A stretch of 64,000 nt of DNA from Paenibacillus_AP thailandensis (GCF_042685365.1 NZ_JBHUMY010000011.1:1-64000), one strand, 5' to 3'; positions 35,182-44,594 are shown, numbered from the stretch's first letter. Translations and numbers: made by a program. Notes: generated by a model not told the origin, from the sequence alone.

Positions 35182-36165
35182 TTACTTTGCAAAGCTGTGA
35201 TGGCCGATCGTGACGACGACGTCAAGACTGGACCAAAACTCGCCCTTGGATACTTCGGGATTAAAAAAGTAAACCGCGTCCCCCACGTTATTTTTGCCGT
35301 TTAACGCGTCTTTGGCGGCGCGAAGCGCGGTTTCGCCCGGCTTGCTTTTGTCCAGCAGGCCGTTGTGCGCAGGCGGGAATTGCTTGCCCGAATAAATGAC
35401 GTCCTTGATCGTATCCGGGAAACGCGAGTCTTTCACCCGGTTCAAGATGACGTTCGCGATGCCGAGCTGACCTTCGTACGGCTCATAACCGGCTTCCACC
35501 TGCGTGATCTTGGCGAGCAGCGTAAGCTCTTCTTCCGTAAACGGCTTCGCCTTGTTCATCTGCACGTAAGGGATTACAACCTTCAGCTTCTTACCCGGCT
35601 TGATGCTGTCGCCGCCGGCGAGCCCGTTGCGGGCAAGAAGCTGGGCCTGGCTCATGCCGTAATCCTTGCTGATCTCGGCCAAACCGTAGTCGTCCGCCGC
35701 AACCGCCGGCTGGACCGTCTTGATTTCCGCCGTGCCGGCTTTATCGTTCCAGCTTACTCTCGCGTGCATCATTTCCGCCGTCTCCCGCAATGGGACGTAC
35801 ATTCTGCCTTCTTCCACAAACGGCACCGAATCCATCACGTAACGCCCGTCGTTGAAATAAACGACCGGCACGCCGTTGCCCAGCACGATTGTATCTCCTA
35901 AAGCGGTATGTATCGTTGCTTCCTCGTTCGTATTGTTCCATTTCATATCTGCTCCAAGCAGCGTCGACAGGCTCGCGACGGGAACGAATATCGATCCGTT
36001 CACCAGGCGGGCCGGATCGGCCAGCTTCGCCGTTTTCCCGTCAAGCTCGATTCCTACCGTATCCGCGGCGGATGCGGCAGCGGACAGCGGTCCGGAGCAA
36101 AGCAGCAGCGCCGTACATATTGCGATAACAAAGCGCAGCCCGTAAAAGTTGTTCCGTTTGAACAT
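35182..36165 (-). CDS. Cell wall hydrolase (SleB/CwlJ type) with copper amine oxidase-like and LysM domains
   Basis: A 327-residue exported protein. Signal peptide to about residue 33; two copper amine oxidase N-like repeats (about 36-150, VNGSIFVPVASLSTLLGA and EEGRMYVPLRETAEMM); a LysM-like segment (about 158-198, YGMSQAQLLARNGL...IKPGKKLKV); then a PF07486 hydrolase domain (about 208-327) with the catalytic Glu in ITQVEAGYEPYEGQ. The catalytic domain resembles spore cortex-lytic enzymes, here combined with two cell-wall-binding modules. GGGAGG precedes the ATG. Confidence 0.9.
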   Translation of the reverse strand: MFKRNNFYGLRFVIAICTALLLCSGPLSAAASAADTVGIELDGKTAKLADPARLVNGSIFVPVASLSTLLGADMKWNNTNEEATIHTALGDTIVLGNGVPVVYFNDGRYVMDSVPFVEEGRMYVPLRETAEMMHARVSWNDKAGTAEIKTVQPAVAADDYGLAEISKDYGMSQAQLLARNGLAGGDSIKPGKKLKVVIPYVQMNKAKPFTEEELTLLAKITQVEAGYEPYEGQLGIANVILNRVKDSRFPDTIKDVIYSGKQFPPAHNGLLDKSKPGETALRAAKDALNGKNNVGDAVYFFNPEVSKGEFWSSLDVVVTIGHHSFAK

Positions 36166-36352
36166 GGTTACCTCCCAATATTTGATTCAAATACGTGGGC
36201 GCTTCCGACATTCACGCGTTTAGCAGATTATACCACAGCATTTAGGGCTCGCAGGATTAACCTTTTCACAGAATTCCAATTTGAGGAGGAGCTGGTTTCC
36301 GGCTGGGATACCGTTTTTAAAGGTGCTGGAAGCTTATTTTTGAAGAAAAAAG

Positions 36353-36388
36353 ACAGAAAAAAACCGCCTCCGAAACTTCCGGAAACGG
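36353..36388 (-). terminator. Terminator of the Rrf2 gene
   Basis: On the minus strand CCGTTTCCG pairs with CGGAGGCGG (two G-T pairs) around a seven-base loop, followed by seven T residues; it lies 5 bases past the Rrf2 stop. Confidence 0.75.
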
Positions 36389-36393
36389 CCGAA

Positions 36394-36840
36394 CTAAACG
36401 TCTGGCGAATGAAAGACGATTTTGTCCAATAGATCCGACAGCTTGTACTGCTTCAACAATTCGTAGGTCCTCTGCTCGCTCTCGGCCATAATCGCTTCGA
36501 GCTGCCGGTCGATCTGCTCCGCGGCGCTGGCGCATTCGGGAGAACGGGCTCCCGGGCATTCCTCCGCGTCCTGGCGGACCGCCATATAAATGTCGGCAAG
36601 CGTCAGCTTGTCGGGATTCGCCTTGAGGAAATATCCTCCCTCGCGCCCTTCGCGCGCTTCCACAATGCCTTCGCCCGCAAGCTGCGCCAAAACGCGGCGC
36701 AAGAAGGTCGGATGCGAATTCACGTGCTTGGCGATCGCGCCGCTGGTCATAATGCAGCCGCAATGCGCCAGCATGACCAGCGTGTGAACGGCAATGGCAA
36801 AGCGGGGCGGCCCGATGGGATGGTTGCGGTTCGAGCTCAT
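36394..36840 (-). CDS. Rrf2-family transcriptional regulator
   Basis: A 148-residue winged-helix protein of the Rrf2 family. The DNA-binding domain covers about residues 10-75 (MTSGAIAKHVNSHPTFLRRVLAQLAGEGIVEAREGREGGYFL). Cys residues occur in AHCGC near 28 and in the EECPGARSPEC segment near 98-108, where Rrf2 proteins may bind Fe-S clusters or sense redox. I chose the ATG at 36840, nine bases after AGGAG; the ATG two codons earlier is too close to it. Monocistronic; no target evident from position. Confidence 0.88.
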   Translation of the reverse strand: MSSNRNHPIGPPRFAIAVHTLVMLAHCGCIMTSGAIAKHVNSHPTFLRRVLAQLAGEGIVEAREGREGGYFLKANPDKLTLADIYMAVRQDAEECPGARSPECASAAEQIDRQLEAIMAESEQRTYELLKQYKLSDLLDKIVFHSPDV

Positions 36841-36913
36841 GGTCATTCTCTCCTGGTCAAGCGTTATCTTATAAATATTAGCCAAAAAGACGCAATGAAG
36901 CAAGGAACCGCTT

Positions 36914-36965
36914 TAAAAAAGAACCGCCTCGCGGCGGGCCATCGGGCCGGCCGGCAAGCGGTTCT
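36914..36965 (-). terminator. Terminator of the uxaC operon
   Basis: Arms AGAACCGC/GCGGTTCT around a GC-rich 30-base loop with further pairing, followed by a T-run on the minus strand (A-run at 36914-36920). Confidence 0.8.
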
Positions 36966-36979
36966 CATATCCATTTTTT

Positions 36980-38386
36980 TTAAAAGTTGAAATAGGCCTT
37001 GGCGTTGCGGTAGGAAATATTGCCGACGATGTCGCCAAGCAGCTCCATGTCGCCTGGAACTTCGCCGCTCTCGGCCCATTCGCCGAGCAGGTTGCACAGA
37101 ATGCGGCGGAAATATTCGTGCCGCGTATACGACAGGAAGCTGCGCGAATCCGTCAGCATGCCGACGAACCGGCTCAGCAGGCCGATATTGGCCAATGCTT
37201 TCAGCTGCTGCAGCATGCCGTCCTTCGTATCGTTGAACCACCAGGCGGAGCCGAGCTGGATTTTGCCGGGAATGCCGCCGCCCTGGAAGCTGCCCGCAAT
37301 CGATGCCAGAATGTCGTTGTCGTTCGGATTGAGCGAATACAGAATCGTGCGCGGCAATCCTCCGTCCGACTCGATCGCGTCCAGCAGCCTCACAAGCGGC
37401 AGCGCCACCGGGCTGTCTCCGATCGAATCGTAGCCCGTGTCGGGACCAAGCTTCTCGAACATCCGCGAGTTGTTGTTGCGGGACGCGTTGATATGGAGCT
37501 GCATCGCCCAGCCGCGCTCCGCGTACAGCTTGCCGAGGAATACGAGCGTATACGTTTTGTATTGCTTTTCCTCTTCCAAAGAAACGGCCGAGCCGCTTTT
37601 CGCCTTGGCGAAAATAGCCGCAGCCTCTTCTTTGGTCGCCTCCGCGAACGGCACGTAATCAAGCGCATGGTCGGATACGCGGCAGCCGGTATCGTGGAAA
37701 AACCGCACTCTCGCTTCCAGCGCCGCCAGCAAGTCGTCGTAAGTCGCGATGCTCGTCCCCGCAGCCTGCTCCAGCTTCCCGAGCCATTCCAAATAGCCTT
37801 TGCGGTTAATCTCCAGCGCTTTGTCCGGACGGAACGAAGGCAGCACCTTTACGTTGAAGTCCGGAAGCTCCTTGATTTTCACATGATATTCGAGCGAATC
37901 GGCCGGATCGTCCGTCGTGCAGATCACTTCCACGTTGGACTTGACGATCAGGTCTCTTGCCTTGTAATTGCCGGTCTTCAGCTCGGCGTTAACCTTCTCC
38001 CAAATAACCGGCGCATTTTTTTCGTTGATCAGCTCCTCCACGCCGAAAAACCGCTTCAGCTCCAGATGCGACCAATGGTACAGCGGATTGCCGATCGTTT
38101 GCGGAACGGTGCGCGCCCATGCCAGGAAACGGTCGTAATCGGTGACTCCTTCGCCGCCGGTTACGTATTTCTCCTCCACGCCGTTAGCGCGGAGCGCTCG
38201 CCATTTGTAATGGTCGCCGTACAGCCAAGCCGCCGTCAAATTTTCGAAGGCAGCGTTTTCATAAATTTGCTGCGGGCTCAAATGGCAGTGGTAATCGATG
38301 ATCGGCAAATCTTTTGCGTAATCCTCGTACAGGCGTACGGCGGTTTCGTTCGTTAACAAAAATCGTTCATCGAGAAAAGTTTTCAA
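36980..38386 (-). CDS. uxaC: Uronate isomerase UxaC
   Basis: A 468-residue amidohydrolase-fold isomerase converting glucuronate/galacturonate to fructuronate/tagaturonate. Metal and active-site signatures: DYHCHLSPQQI near 30, CTTDDPADSLEYH near 155, QLHINASRNNN near 295 and the FVGMLTDSRSFLSY segment near 400. I placed the start at a TTG (38386), which gives the usual family N-terminus KTFLDERFLLTNETA and has AAGGAG upstream; the in-frame ATG at 38455 would add 23 unusual residues. It follows a Gfo/Idh/MocA gene by 72 bases and is likely co-transcribed with it. Confidence 0.93.
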   Translation of the reverse strand: MKTFLDERFLLTNETAVRLYEDYAKDLPIIDYHCHLSPQQIYENAAFENLTAAWLYGDHYKWRALRANGVEEKYVTGGEGVTDYDRFLAWARTVPQTIGNPLYHWSHLELKRFFGVEELINEKNAPVIWEKVNAELKTGNYKARDLIVKSNVEVICTTDDPADSLEYHVKIKELPDFNVKVLPSFRPDKALEINRKGYLEWLGKLEQAAGTSIATYDDLLAALEARVRFFHDTGCRVSDHALDYVPFAEATKEEAAAIFAKAKSGSAVSLEEEKQYKTYTLVFLGKLYAERGWAMQLHINASRNNNSRMFEKLGPDTGYDSIGDSPVALPLVRLLDAIESDGGLPRTILYSLNPNDNDILASIAGSFQGGGIPGKIQLGSAWWFNDTKDGMLQQLKALANIGLLSRFVGMLTDSRSFLSYTRHEYFRRILCNLLGEWAESGEVPGDMELLGDIVGNISYRNAKAYFNF

Positions 38387-38458
38387 GGCAATCTTCCGCT
38401 CCTTCTCATAAAATCGGGCTAGCCGCCGATGCGCGGGTGGCATCGGCGGCCGCAACTG

Positions 38459-39751
38459 CTAATGGAATTTGACAAGCTCGTCGATTTTGATCTGCTGGCC
38501 GGTCTGGATCGAACGGTTCGCCGCGATGCCGGTCAGAATCGATCTGGCGCCGTCGATATGGTTCGCCGCGCGTTTGAATTTGTCCTCCACCGGAGTTCCG
38601 AACAGATCGTTGAGCAGCACCGGGTCGCCCCCGCCGTGGCCGCCTGCGCCTTCCTCGACGTCCACCTCGTAAGGCTCCGCGAACATCGGGAACACTTTAA
38701 TCGTTTTCGCTTTCAGCGCGCCCTCTTCCGATTTTTTGCCGCCGGAATTGACGTACGATTGCTCGACGATGGACATCTCGATGCGCCCCTTCGTGCCGTT
38801 AAACGCGATCCGGTAACCTTCCCACGGCAAATAAGCGTTCAGCGAATACGTCATAATCGCGTTGTTCTTGTAACGAACAAGCACGCCCATCGTGTCTTCG
38901 ATGCTGATCCCGTCCCCGAATACGCTTTGGTCGCGGCGGTAGCCGTCCTCCGGCTCGGCGTCAAGATACATCGCTTTCAAATGCTCGTTCCTGTCGAGCG
39001 GCAATGCGAACGGATCTCCCTCCGCGTTCGGATGGCCGGTCGCCCGGTCGTAAAACTTGGTCACGCCGCGCGCTTCCGCGTTCTCCCGTCCGTAGAACAG
39101 CAGATCGCCGTACGCGAACACCGATTCCGGCTGCGAGCCGATCCAGAAGTTAACCAGATCGAAGTGATGCGTCGACTTGTGTACGAGCAGGCCGCCGCTG
39201 TTGCGCTTGTCTCGGTGCCATCTGCGGAAATAATCGGCGCCGTGCTTCGTATTGAGCAGCCATTCGAAATGGACCGACGTGACCTTGCCGATCGTGCCGT
39301 CCGCGATCAGCTCTCTCGCTTTCGTATGGTGCGGCGCGTAGCGGTAGTTGAACGTCACGCGGACATTGCGTCCCGTGCGCTCCACGGCGTCCAGAATTTC
39401 CTGGCACTTCTTCTCGTCCACGGTCATCGGCTTTTCCGTAATGACGTCGCAGCCGAGCTCCATGGCGCGAATAATGTAAGTATGATGGGTCCGGTCCACG
39501 CTCGTCACGATGACGACGTCCGGCTTCTCCGTTTTAATCATATCATCGAACCGGTCCGCTTTATAGGTGTTGACCGCATGATAATCGTATTTTTCCGTCA
39601 GCCGCCTGTTGGCGTAATCCATGCGGATTTGGTTAATATCGCAAAATGCGACCAATTCGGACGTCTCTTTGTAATCGGTTGCAATTGCGGAATAAAAAAA
39701 CTCCGCCCGGCCGCCCGTGCCTACCAGGGCATACTTTTTCTTCGCGCTCAT
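38459..39751 (-). CDS. Gfo/Idh/MocA-family oxidoreductase
   Basis: A 430-residue NAD(P)-dependent sugar or uronate dehydrogenase-like protein. Rossmann motif ALVGTGGRAEFF near 8, the cofactor/catalytic EKPM motif in VITEKPMTVDEKKC near 100, and the GGLLVHKSTHHFDLVNFWIG segment near 190 with the catalytic His. I chose the ATG at 39751, preceded by AAAGGATGG. It is upstream of uxaC and divergent from an AraC gene, so a role in uronate or deoxy-sugar metabolism is likely, but the substrate is unknown. Confidence 0.88.
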   Translation of the reverse strand: MSAKKKYALVGTGGRAEFFYSAIATDYKETSELVAFCDINQIRMDYANRRLTEKYDYHAVNTYKADRFDDMIKTEKPDVVIVTSVDRTHHTYIIRAMELGCDVITEKPMTVDEKKCQEILDAVERTGRNVRVTFNYRYAPHHTKARELIADGTIGKVTSVHFEWLLNTKHGADYFRRWHRDKRNSGGLLVHKSTHHFDLVNFWIGSQPESVFAYGDLLFYGRENAEARGVTKFYDRATGHPNAEGDPFALPLDRNEHLKAMYLDAEPEDGYRRDQSVFGDGISIEDTMGVLVRYKNNAIMTYSLNAYLPWEGYRIAFNGTKGRIEMSIVEQSYVNSGGKKSEEGALKAKTIKVFPMFAEPYEVDVEEGAGGHGGGDPVLLNDLFGTPVEDKFKRAANHIDGARSILTGIAANRSIQTGQQIKIDELVKFH

Positions 39752-39907
39752 TCGAATCCATCCTTTTCCGTTAATTTGAAGCGTTGCTTTTGCTGTCGGC
39801 TTCATCTTATCGCATCTTAATGCTATAATTCTTTGCAAATCATGCTGATATCGCTATAAATGCCGCATATTTTGCGTTTGCGGCAGCAGATCGGAGGAGG
39901 CGCGCGA

Positions 39908-40756
39908 ATGGATGTCCAGACGGAATCGTTCCGCTTCGGAACCGTCGACCGGCTGTTCGTCGAATACGTGAAACGATCCGCCCCCTATACGATGGGAGCG
40001 GACCACTTTCATCCCTATTACGAAATCTATTACATGCTGTCCGGCAGCCGCATCTATTTCGTCGGCGACCGTTCTTATCCGGTAGAGCAAGGCGACCTGG
40101 TGTTTATTAAGCCGAACGTGCTGCACCAGACGATGCATGCCGGCGATCCGGAGCATGAACGGCTTGTCGTCCATTTCGGAGACGCGTTTCTTAACGGGTT
40201 CTCCAGCCTGCACCGCGCCTTGCTGCTCAGTCCGTTCGAGCAAGCAAGCAAGGTCATCCGGCTGCCGCGGCAGGAGCAGCTTCCGGTCGACCGTCAGCTT
40301 CGCCGCCTTGCGGACGAACTCCGCCATAAGCCGGCGGGCTACGAGCTCGTTCCCGCCGCCGCCGTGACCGATCTGCTGCTGACGGCCGCCAGATATTTGC
40401 AGGAGCACGACCCGGTGCCGATTCATCACGATACGCCGCTCCATGCGAAAATATCCGAAATCGTCCGCCATATCGACGCCCATTTCGCCGAACCGCTTAC
40501 GCTTCGGGAGCTCTCCGACCGTTTTTATATAAGCCCGCATTATTTAAGCCGCAAATTCAAGGAGATTACCGGCTTCGCCTATACCGATTATCTCGTGCTG
40601 ACCCGGATCAAGGAAGCGCAGCGTCTGCTGCGCGAAACGGACAAAAGCATAACCGAGGTAGCGGCGGATGTCGGCTTCGACAATTTCTCCCATTTCGGCA
40701 AAACGTTCAAGCGGATTGCGAAAGTGCCGCCGCGCGACTACCGCAAGCAAATATAG
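39908..40756 (+). CDS. AraC-family regulator of the uronate genes
   Basis: A 282-residue regulator: cupin sensor (ADHFHPYYEIYYMLSGSRIYFVGDRSYPVEQGDLVFIKPNVLHQTM, about 30-80) and C-terminal HTH pair (about 185-280; LRELSDRFYISPHYLSRKFKEITG and EVAADVGFDNFSHFGKTFKRI). I chose the ATG at 39908 after GGAGGAGG. It is divergent from the Gfo/Idh-uxaC operon with a 156-base gap and is the natural candidate to control it. Confidence 0.9.
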   Translation: MDVQTESFRFGTVDRLFVEYVKRSAPYTMGADHFHPYYEIYYMLSGSRIYFVGDRSYPVEQGDLVFIKPNVLHQTMHAGDPEHERLVVHFGDAFLNGFSSLHRALLLSPFEQASKVIRLPRQEQLPVDRQLRRLADELRHKPAGYELVPAAAVTDLLLTAARYLQEHDPVPIHHDTPLHAKISEIVRHIDAHFAEPLTLRELSDRFYISPHYLSRKFKEITGFAYTDYLVLTRIKEAQRLLRETDKSITEVAADVGFDNFSHFGKTFKRIAKVPPRDYRKQI

Positions 40757-40817
40757 CCCGCTTTCGGTTTCCCGCTGACGGAACCGGATATTCCGATTTC
40801 GCCGCCGGGTCGGCGAA

Positions 40818-41423
40818 TCAATCGTATTTTTTGCGCAGCAAGCCGTCCAGCCGCTCCTTGACCGCCGGCCATTCGGTATCGAGAATGCTGTACAGCAGAA
40901 CGTCGTGCACCGACCCGTCCGGCTTGATTCTGGCCCGCCGCAGAACGCCTTCCTGTACCGCTCCGATCCGTTCCACCGCCCGCTGCGACCGGACATTGAA
41001 ATGACTGATCGAAAATTGCACGCGAAGCGTCCCCAGCCGTTCGAAGCAATGGGCGAGCAGCAGCCTTTTGCATTCGGTATTGACGGACGTCCGCCATACG
41101 CGGGGCGACAGCCACGAATAGCCGATTTCGGCGTTCCGGTGCGTTTGGTTGATATCCGCGATTCTCGTCGTGCCGACGACTTGTCCGGTCTTCTTCTCGA
41201 TAACCGCAAACGGAAGCTGCGTGCCTCCCGCGCGCCCCCGCAGCGCTTCGTCTACGAGCGCTTCCGCCTGTTCCAGCGACGTTATCTTCCGCCATGTAAA
41301 CTCCCAGATCGCATCATTATGCAGCACTGCGGCCAGCTCGCCCTTATGGGCCGGCTCCAGCAGCACCAGGTCGATCGTCTGGCCCTCCAGCTTTAATCCC
41401 GTGTCGATTCCGTTTGCACTCAT
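40818..41423 (-). CDS. GNAT-family N-acetyltransferase (RimJ/RimL type)
   Basis: A 201-residue acetyltransferase with the layout of the RimJ/RimL group: IDLVLLEPAHKGELAAVLHND at the N-terminus, acetyl-CoA-binding region around VVGTTRIADINQTHRNAEIGYSWLSPRVWRTSVNTECKRLLL (about 85-125), and NVRSQRAVERIGAVQEGVLRR near 142. It acetylates an unknown amine. It faces the AraC gene tail to tail, with about 60 bases between. Confidence 0.88.
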   Translation of the reverse strand: MSANGIDTGLKLEGQTIDLVLLEPAHKGELAAVLHNDAIWEFTWRKITSLEQAEALVDEALRGRAGGTQLPFAVIEKKTGQVVGTTRIADINQTHRNAEIGYSWLSPRVWRTSVNTECKRLLLAHCFERLGTLRVQFSISHFNVRSQRAVERIGAVQEGVLRRARIKPDGSVHDVLLYSILDTEWPAVKERLDGLLRKKYD

Positions 41424-41572
41424 CGCGATTGCGCCGCCTTTTCGTTATGGATTCGAGGAACGTCATGCCCATCGGCCAAGGCGACGAACGAAGCCGTTCC
41501 TACTTGTATCATACCGGATTAAAGACGGGCGAATAATAGATTTTCTGTAAAGAAATTTGTGCTTCGGCGCAG

Positions 41573-41678
41573 CTATAAAAGTTGAACGTAATAATGGCCA
41601 GCCATCCATTCCGAAAGGGATTCCCTTTCTCCATTTCATTAGGCATTGTCAGGGAGCTCATTTGTTCAACTTTTATAG
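41573..41678. repeat. 106-bp inverted-repeat unit (MITE-like candidate)
   Basis: Perfect 15-bp terminal inverted repeats CTATAAAAGTTGAAC (41573-41587) and GTTCAACTTTTATAG (41664-41678) flank 76 bases containing a smaller GAAAGGGA/CCCTTTC hairpin. There is no reading frame inside. The right end lies 3 bases from the stop of the acetylesterase gene. No clear target-site duplication is visible, so it could also be a long structured 3' region. Confidence 0.5.
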
Positions 41679-41681
41679 AAT

Positions 41682-42776
41682 CTAATCTCTCAAATAGACG
41701 CAAAGCGGCATAAGCCCAAGCTCCTTGATGCCGTCTTTGACGAGGCCGGCGATGCGGATCCCGCCCAGCTCCTGGAAGTGCGTGTCGTCCTTTGCTCCTT
41801 CGGGGAAAGCCGCGAACTCGCCGGGATACGCCCACATGAACAGCGCCTTCGACGGCTCGTCCCCCATGCTTTCGTACAGCGCGGTGCTGCTCGCCGTCAA
41901 ATCGATCAGCGGCACGTTCTCTTCCGCCGCCAGCTCCTTCATCGCCGTTACGTAATCGCCGTGCGTGTCGATAATTTTGCCGTCGGCACCGAACTTGCGG
42001 CGCTGCACGGGGGTGATCAGAACCGGTATCGCTCCGCGTTCCCTCGCTTCTTTTATATATACATTCAAATATTGCTTGTAGGTCGTGAAAGGATCGGTCG
42101 CCCGCTCCTCGTCCGTCTTCTCGTCGTTATGCCCGAACTGAATGAACAGGAAATCCTTCGGCTTGATCCGGTCCAAAATCGGCTGCAGCCGCCCTTCGTT
42201 CAGGAAGCTCTTCGAGCTTCGGCCCGATTTCGCTTCGTTGACGACGGCCACTTCCGCGTTCAAATACAGCGGCAGCATTTGCCCCCATCCGGCGTAAGGG
42301 AACGTCTCCTGGTCGGTAACGGTAGAATCGCCGGCAAGAAATATCGTCGTTGCCTGCGGGGCCGGCCGAATCGTGACCGCGTTCACGCGAGGGGCGATGC
42401 CCGAAAACGAAAGCTTCAGTTGTCCCGTATTGACGTTCGTCGTAAAGCTGCGAACGAGAAATTGCCCGGCCGACGCGGCCGCTTCATGCAGGATCATCCG
42501 GTTCGGCCCCGCTTTAAGCGTCGTCGTCGTAGGCGCGATCTGGTCGCCCATCGTGACGGTGACCGTGTAATTGCCGTCCGGCAAATCGACGAGAAACGAC
42601 GCGTTCACCGGTATGCAGAACGATCCTCTCAGCTTATCCGGACCGCCTCGGTCCCGCTCGTTCACAATGCCGCCTTCGAAGCCGTAGCCGAGCGCTTTAT
42701 CGTACGCCGTGCCTGCGGGCACCTTCGTATAGCCCGCTTCCGCTTCCCCCGCGCCGAAATCAAATCGGTATTCCAT
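41682..42776 (-). CDS. Rhamnogalacturonan acetylesterase (SGNH hydrolase, CE12-like)
   Basis: A 364-residue protein. Residues 1-140 form a malectin/carbohydrate-binding-like beta domain (MEYRFDFGAGEAEAGYTKVPAGTAYD...); residues 145-364 form the SGNH hydrolase with FLAGDSTVTD (nucleophile Ser), the Gly of SGRSSKSF, QFGHNDEK (Asn) and DDTHFQELGG (Asp/His). B. subtilis YesT/RhgT have this domain pair and remove acetyl groups from rhamnogalacturonan. No signal peptide, so it acts on imported oligomers. I chose the ATG at 42776, with AGGAAGG upstream. Confidence 0.9.
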   Translation of the reverse strand: MEYRFDFGAGEAEAGYTKVPAGTAYDKALGYGFEGGIVNERDRGGPDKLRGSFCIPVNASFLVDLPDGNYTVTVTMGDQIAPTTTTLKAGPNRMILHEAAASAGQFLVRSFTTNVNTGQLKLSFSGIAPRVNAVTIRPAPQATTIFLAGDSTVTDQETFPYAGWGQMLPLYLNAEVAVVNEAKSGRSSKSFLNEGRLQPILDRIKPKDFLFIQFGHNDEKTDEERATDPFTTYKQYLNVYIKEARERGAIPVLITPVQRRKFGADGKIIDTHGDYVTAMKELAAEENVPLIDLTASSTALYESMGDEPSKALFMWAYPGEFAAFPEGAKDDTHFQELGGIRIAGLVKDGIKELGLMPLCVYLRD

Positions 42777-42930
42777 CCGTCCTACACCTTCCTCGAATTT
42801 AGAGTTGGTTTCATTCCAAGAAGAGCGCATATGGGCCCCATTGTCATTGTGCAGCAAAAGGCGGGTTTGCGCTATTTAAAAATACGTTACCATTGTTTAA
42901 ATAACCGATTATTTAATTGGAAATGAATAA

Positions 42931-42952
42931 CCCGGCTTTAACTAAAGCCGGG
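42931..42952 (-). terminator. Terminator of the LplABC-like operon
   Basis: Arms CCCGGCTTT/AAAGCCGGG with a four-base loop, 32 bases past the binding-protein stop. The tail on the minus side is only moderately T-rich. Confidence 0.75.
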
Positions 42953-42983
42953 TCTTTGCTTTTATATAACCTTTTCAACCCCC

Positions 42984-44594
42984 TTATTGCCCTTCCATCT
43001 TCTTCTTGAATTCGTCGAGCTGGCGCTGCAGCTCCGCAAGCACCTTGTCGACGCCCGCCGTCTTCAGCTTGCTGCGGAATTCCTCGACCGCTTTGACCGG
43101 GTCGCCAGCCTTGCCGTAGCCGATGGCCGGGCCAAGCTCGCCCGTTACTTGCGTAATGGCGGTCAGCTCCGCGTCGACCGGCGTTTTGTCGAAGACGAAT
43201 TGGCCGTACGGGTATGGTTTTTTGACTTTGTCGTATTCGGCGTAAAGCGTTTCCTCGATTTGATCCCACGAATTGGCGCTCGGAATTTCGAATTTGTCGA
43301 CGCGACCGCCCCAGAAATCCGAGTAGAAACCATGCTGAGCTTCGTCATAGCCCGCCGGCTGCACGCGCTTGCCGTCTTTAATTTCGTATTGGACCCCTTC
43401 GATGCCGTAGTTGATCAGATGGTAAATTTGCTCGTCGTTGCGAATGAGATCGTACGCCATAAGCGCCCGTTCCGGATTTTTGCTGTGTGCGCCGACGGAG
43501 GTTCCGCCGTGCGTAATGGACAGCTCCAGCAGATTGCCCCTCGTCCGCGAGAACGGGAACATTTGCAGCTCGGAGCCCGGCTGGTCTTTATCCATCTGCA
43601 CCCGAAGACCGCTGAACGTTTGCGTATGGTGCTGGTCCATGCCCGACAGGCCGGCGCGGAGAGCGGCGCGGGCGTCGTTTTTGTTGTTCAGCACGTCTTC
43701 GCGCCAAAATCCTTTGTCTCCCCATTCCTTCATCAGCTTCGCGTAATTGAGGAACGTATCTTCGAAAACGGGGCTGACCGCCGTATACCTCTCGTCGTAC
43801 GATTTCGCCGCGAATACGGGGAGGTAGCCGGTCGAAATCGGAAGCTCCAGCTCGTCGGTATACGAGTTGAAATACCCGCCGAATGTGCTCGTTTGGGCCG
43901 CGGCGTCCCACGGAATGACATCCGGCTTATTGTCCTTCACGTATTGCAAATATTGGCCGATGCCTTCCCAATCCTTGATCGGCTCCGTAATGCCCGCTTC
44001 CTTCGCCCAATCGCCGCGGTAGAAGAAGCCGTGATTTACCCATTGCGTGTAATCGTTTTCGGGGATGAGCACGATTTTGCCGTTATATTTGCTTTCGTTC
44101 CAATCTTCTTCCGGAATCGATTTCCATGTTTCCGGCGCGTATACGGGCAGAAGCTCGTCGAGGTTCATAAATGCGCCGCGCTGCGCGTTGCCCCATGTGT
44201 CGAGCCAGTCGGTGCCGATCGTAATGAGGTCGACCGGTTCGCCGGACGCAAGCAGCAGATTGTATTTCGTCTGCCAATCCGCCCATTCGACCCATTTCCA
44301 TTCCAGCTCGGCGTTAATTTTTTCCTTCATGATTTTGTTCACTTCGGCGAGCACTTTCTCGAATTGTCCGTTGGTCGGCTTGTTGCCGAGCACGACATAG
44401 CTGATTTTGACGAATTTGGACGTATCGACGGCCCCGCCGCTGCTGCTCTTGCCATCCGCGGACGGCGAAGCGGACTCGCCCTGCTGCTGGCCCCCCGTGT
44501 CCCCGTTGCCGCCTCCGCCGCCTCCCGAGCAAGCGGCCAAGAAAATAAGCAGGAAAGCAGCGAGAAGCGAAATAATCGGTTTGAACTTCAACAT
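42984..44594 (-). CDS. LplA-like extracellular binding lipoprotein
   Basis: A 536-residue solute-binding lipoprotein: signal peptide, lipobox FLAACSGG (Cys about residue 22), a Gly/Gln/Ser-rich linker to about residue 55, then a large receptor domain with WKWVEWADWQTKYNLLLASGEPVDLI near 100. Its length, the ordering permease-permease-receptor and the domain type match the LplA/YtcQ group that imports pectic or complex oligosaccharides. It is last in the operon GH35 - permease - permease - receptor. AAGGGGG precedes the ATG. Confidence 0.92.
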   Translation of the reverse strand: MLKFKPIISLLAAFLLIFLAACSGGGGGGNGDTGGQQQGESASPSADGKSSSGGAVDTSKFVKISYVVLGNKPTNGQFEKVLAEVNKIMKEKINAELEWKWVEWADWQTKYNLLLASGEPVDLITIGTDWLDTWGNAQRGAFMNLDELLPVYAPETWKSIPEEDWNESKYNGKIVLIPENDYTQWVNHGFFYRGDWAKEAGITEPIKDWEGIGQYLQYVKDNKPDVIPWDAAAQTSTFGGYFNSYTDELELPISTGYLPVFAAKSYDERYTAVSPVFEDTFLNYAKLMKEWGDKGFWREDVLNNKNDARAALRAGLSGMDQHHTQTFSGLRVQMDKDQPGSELQMFPFSRTRGNLLELSITHGGTSVGAHSKNPERALMAYDLIRNDEQIYHLINYGIEGVQYEIKDGKRVQPAGYDEAQHGFYSDFWGGRVDKFEIPSANSWDQIEETLYAEYDKVKKPYPYGQFVFDKTPVDAELTAITQVTGELGPAIGYGKAGDPVKAVEEFRSKLKTAGVDKVLAELQRQLDEFKKKMEGQ

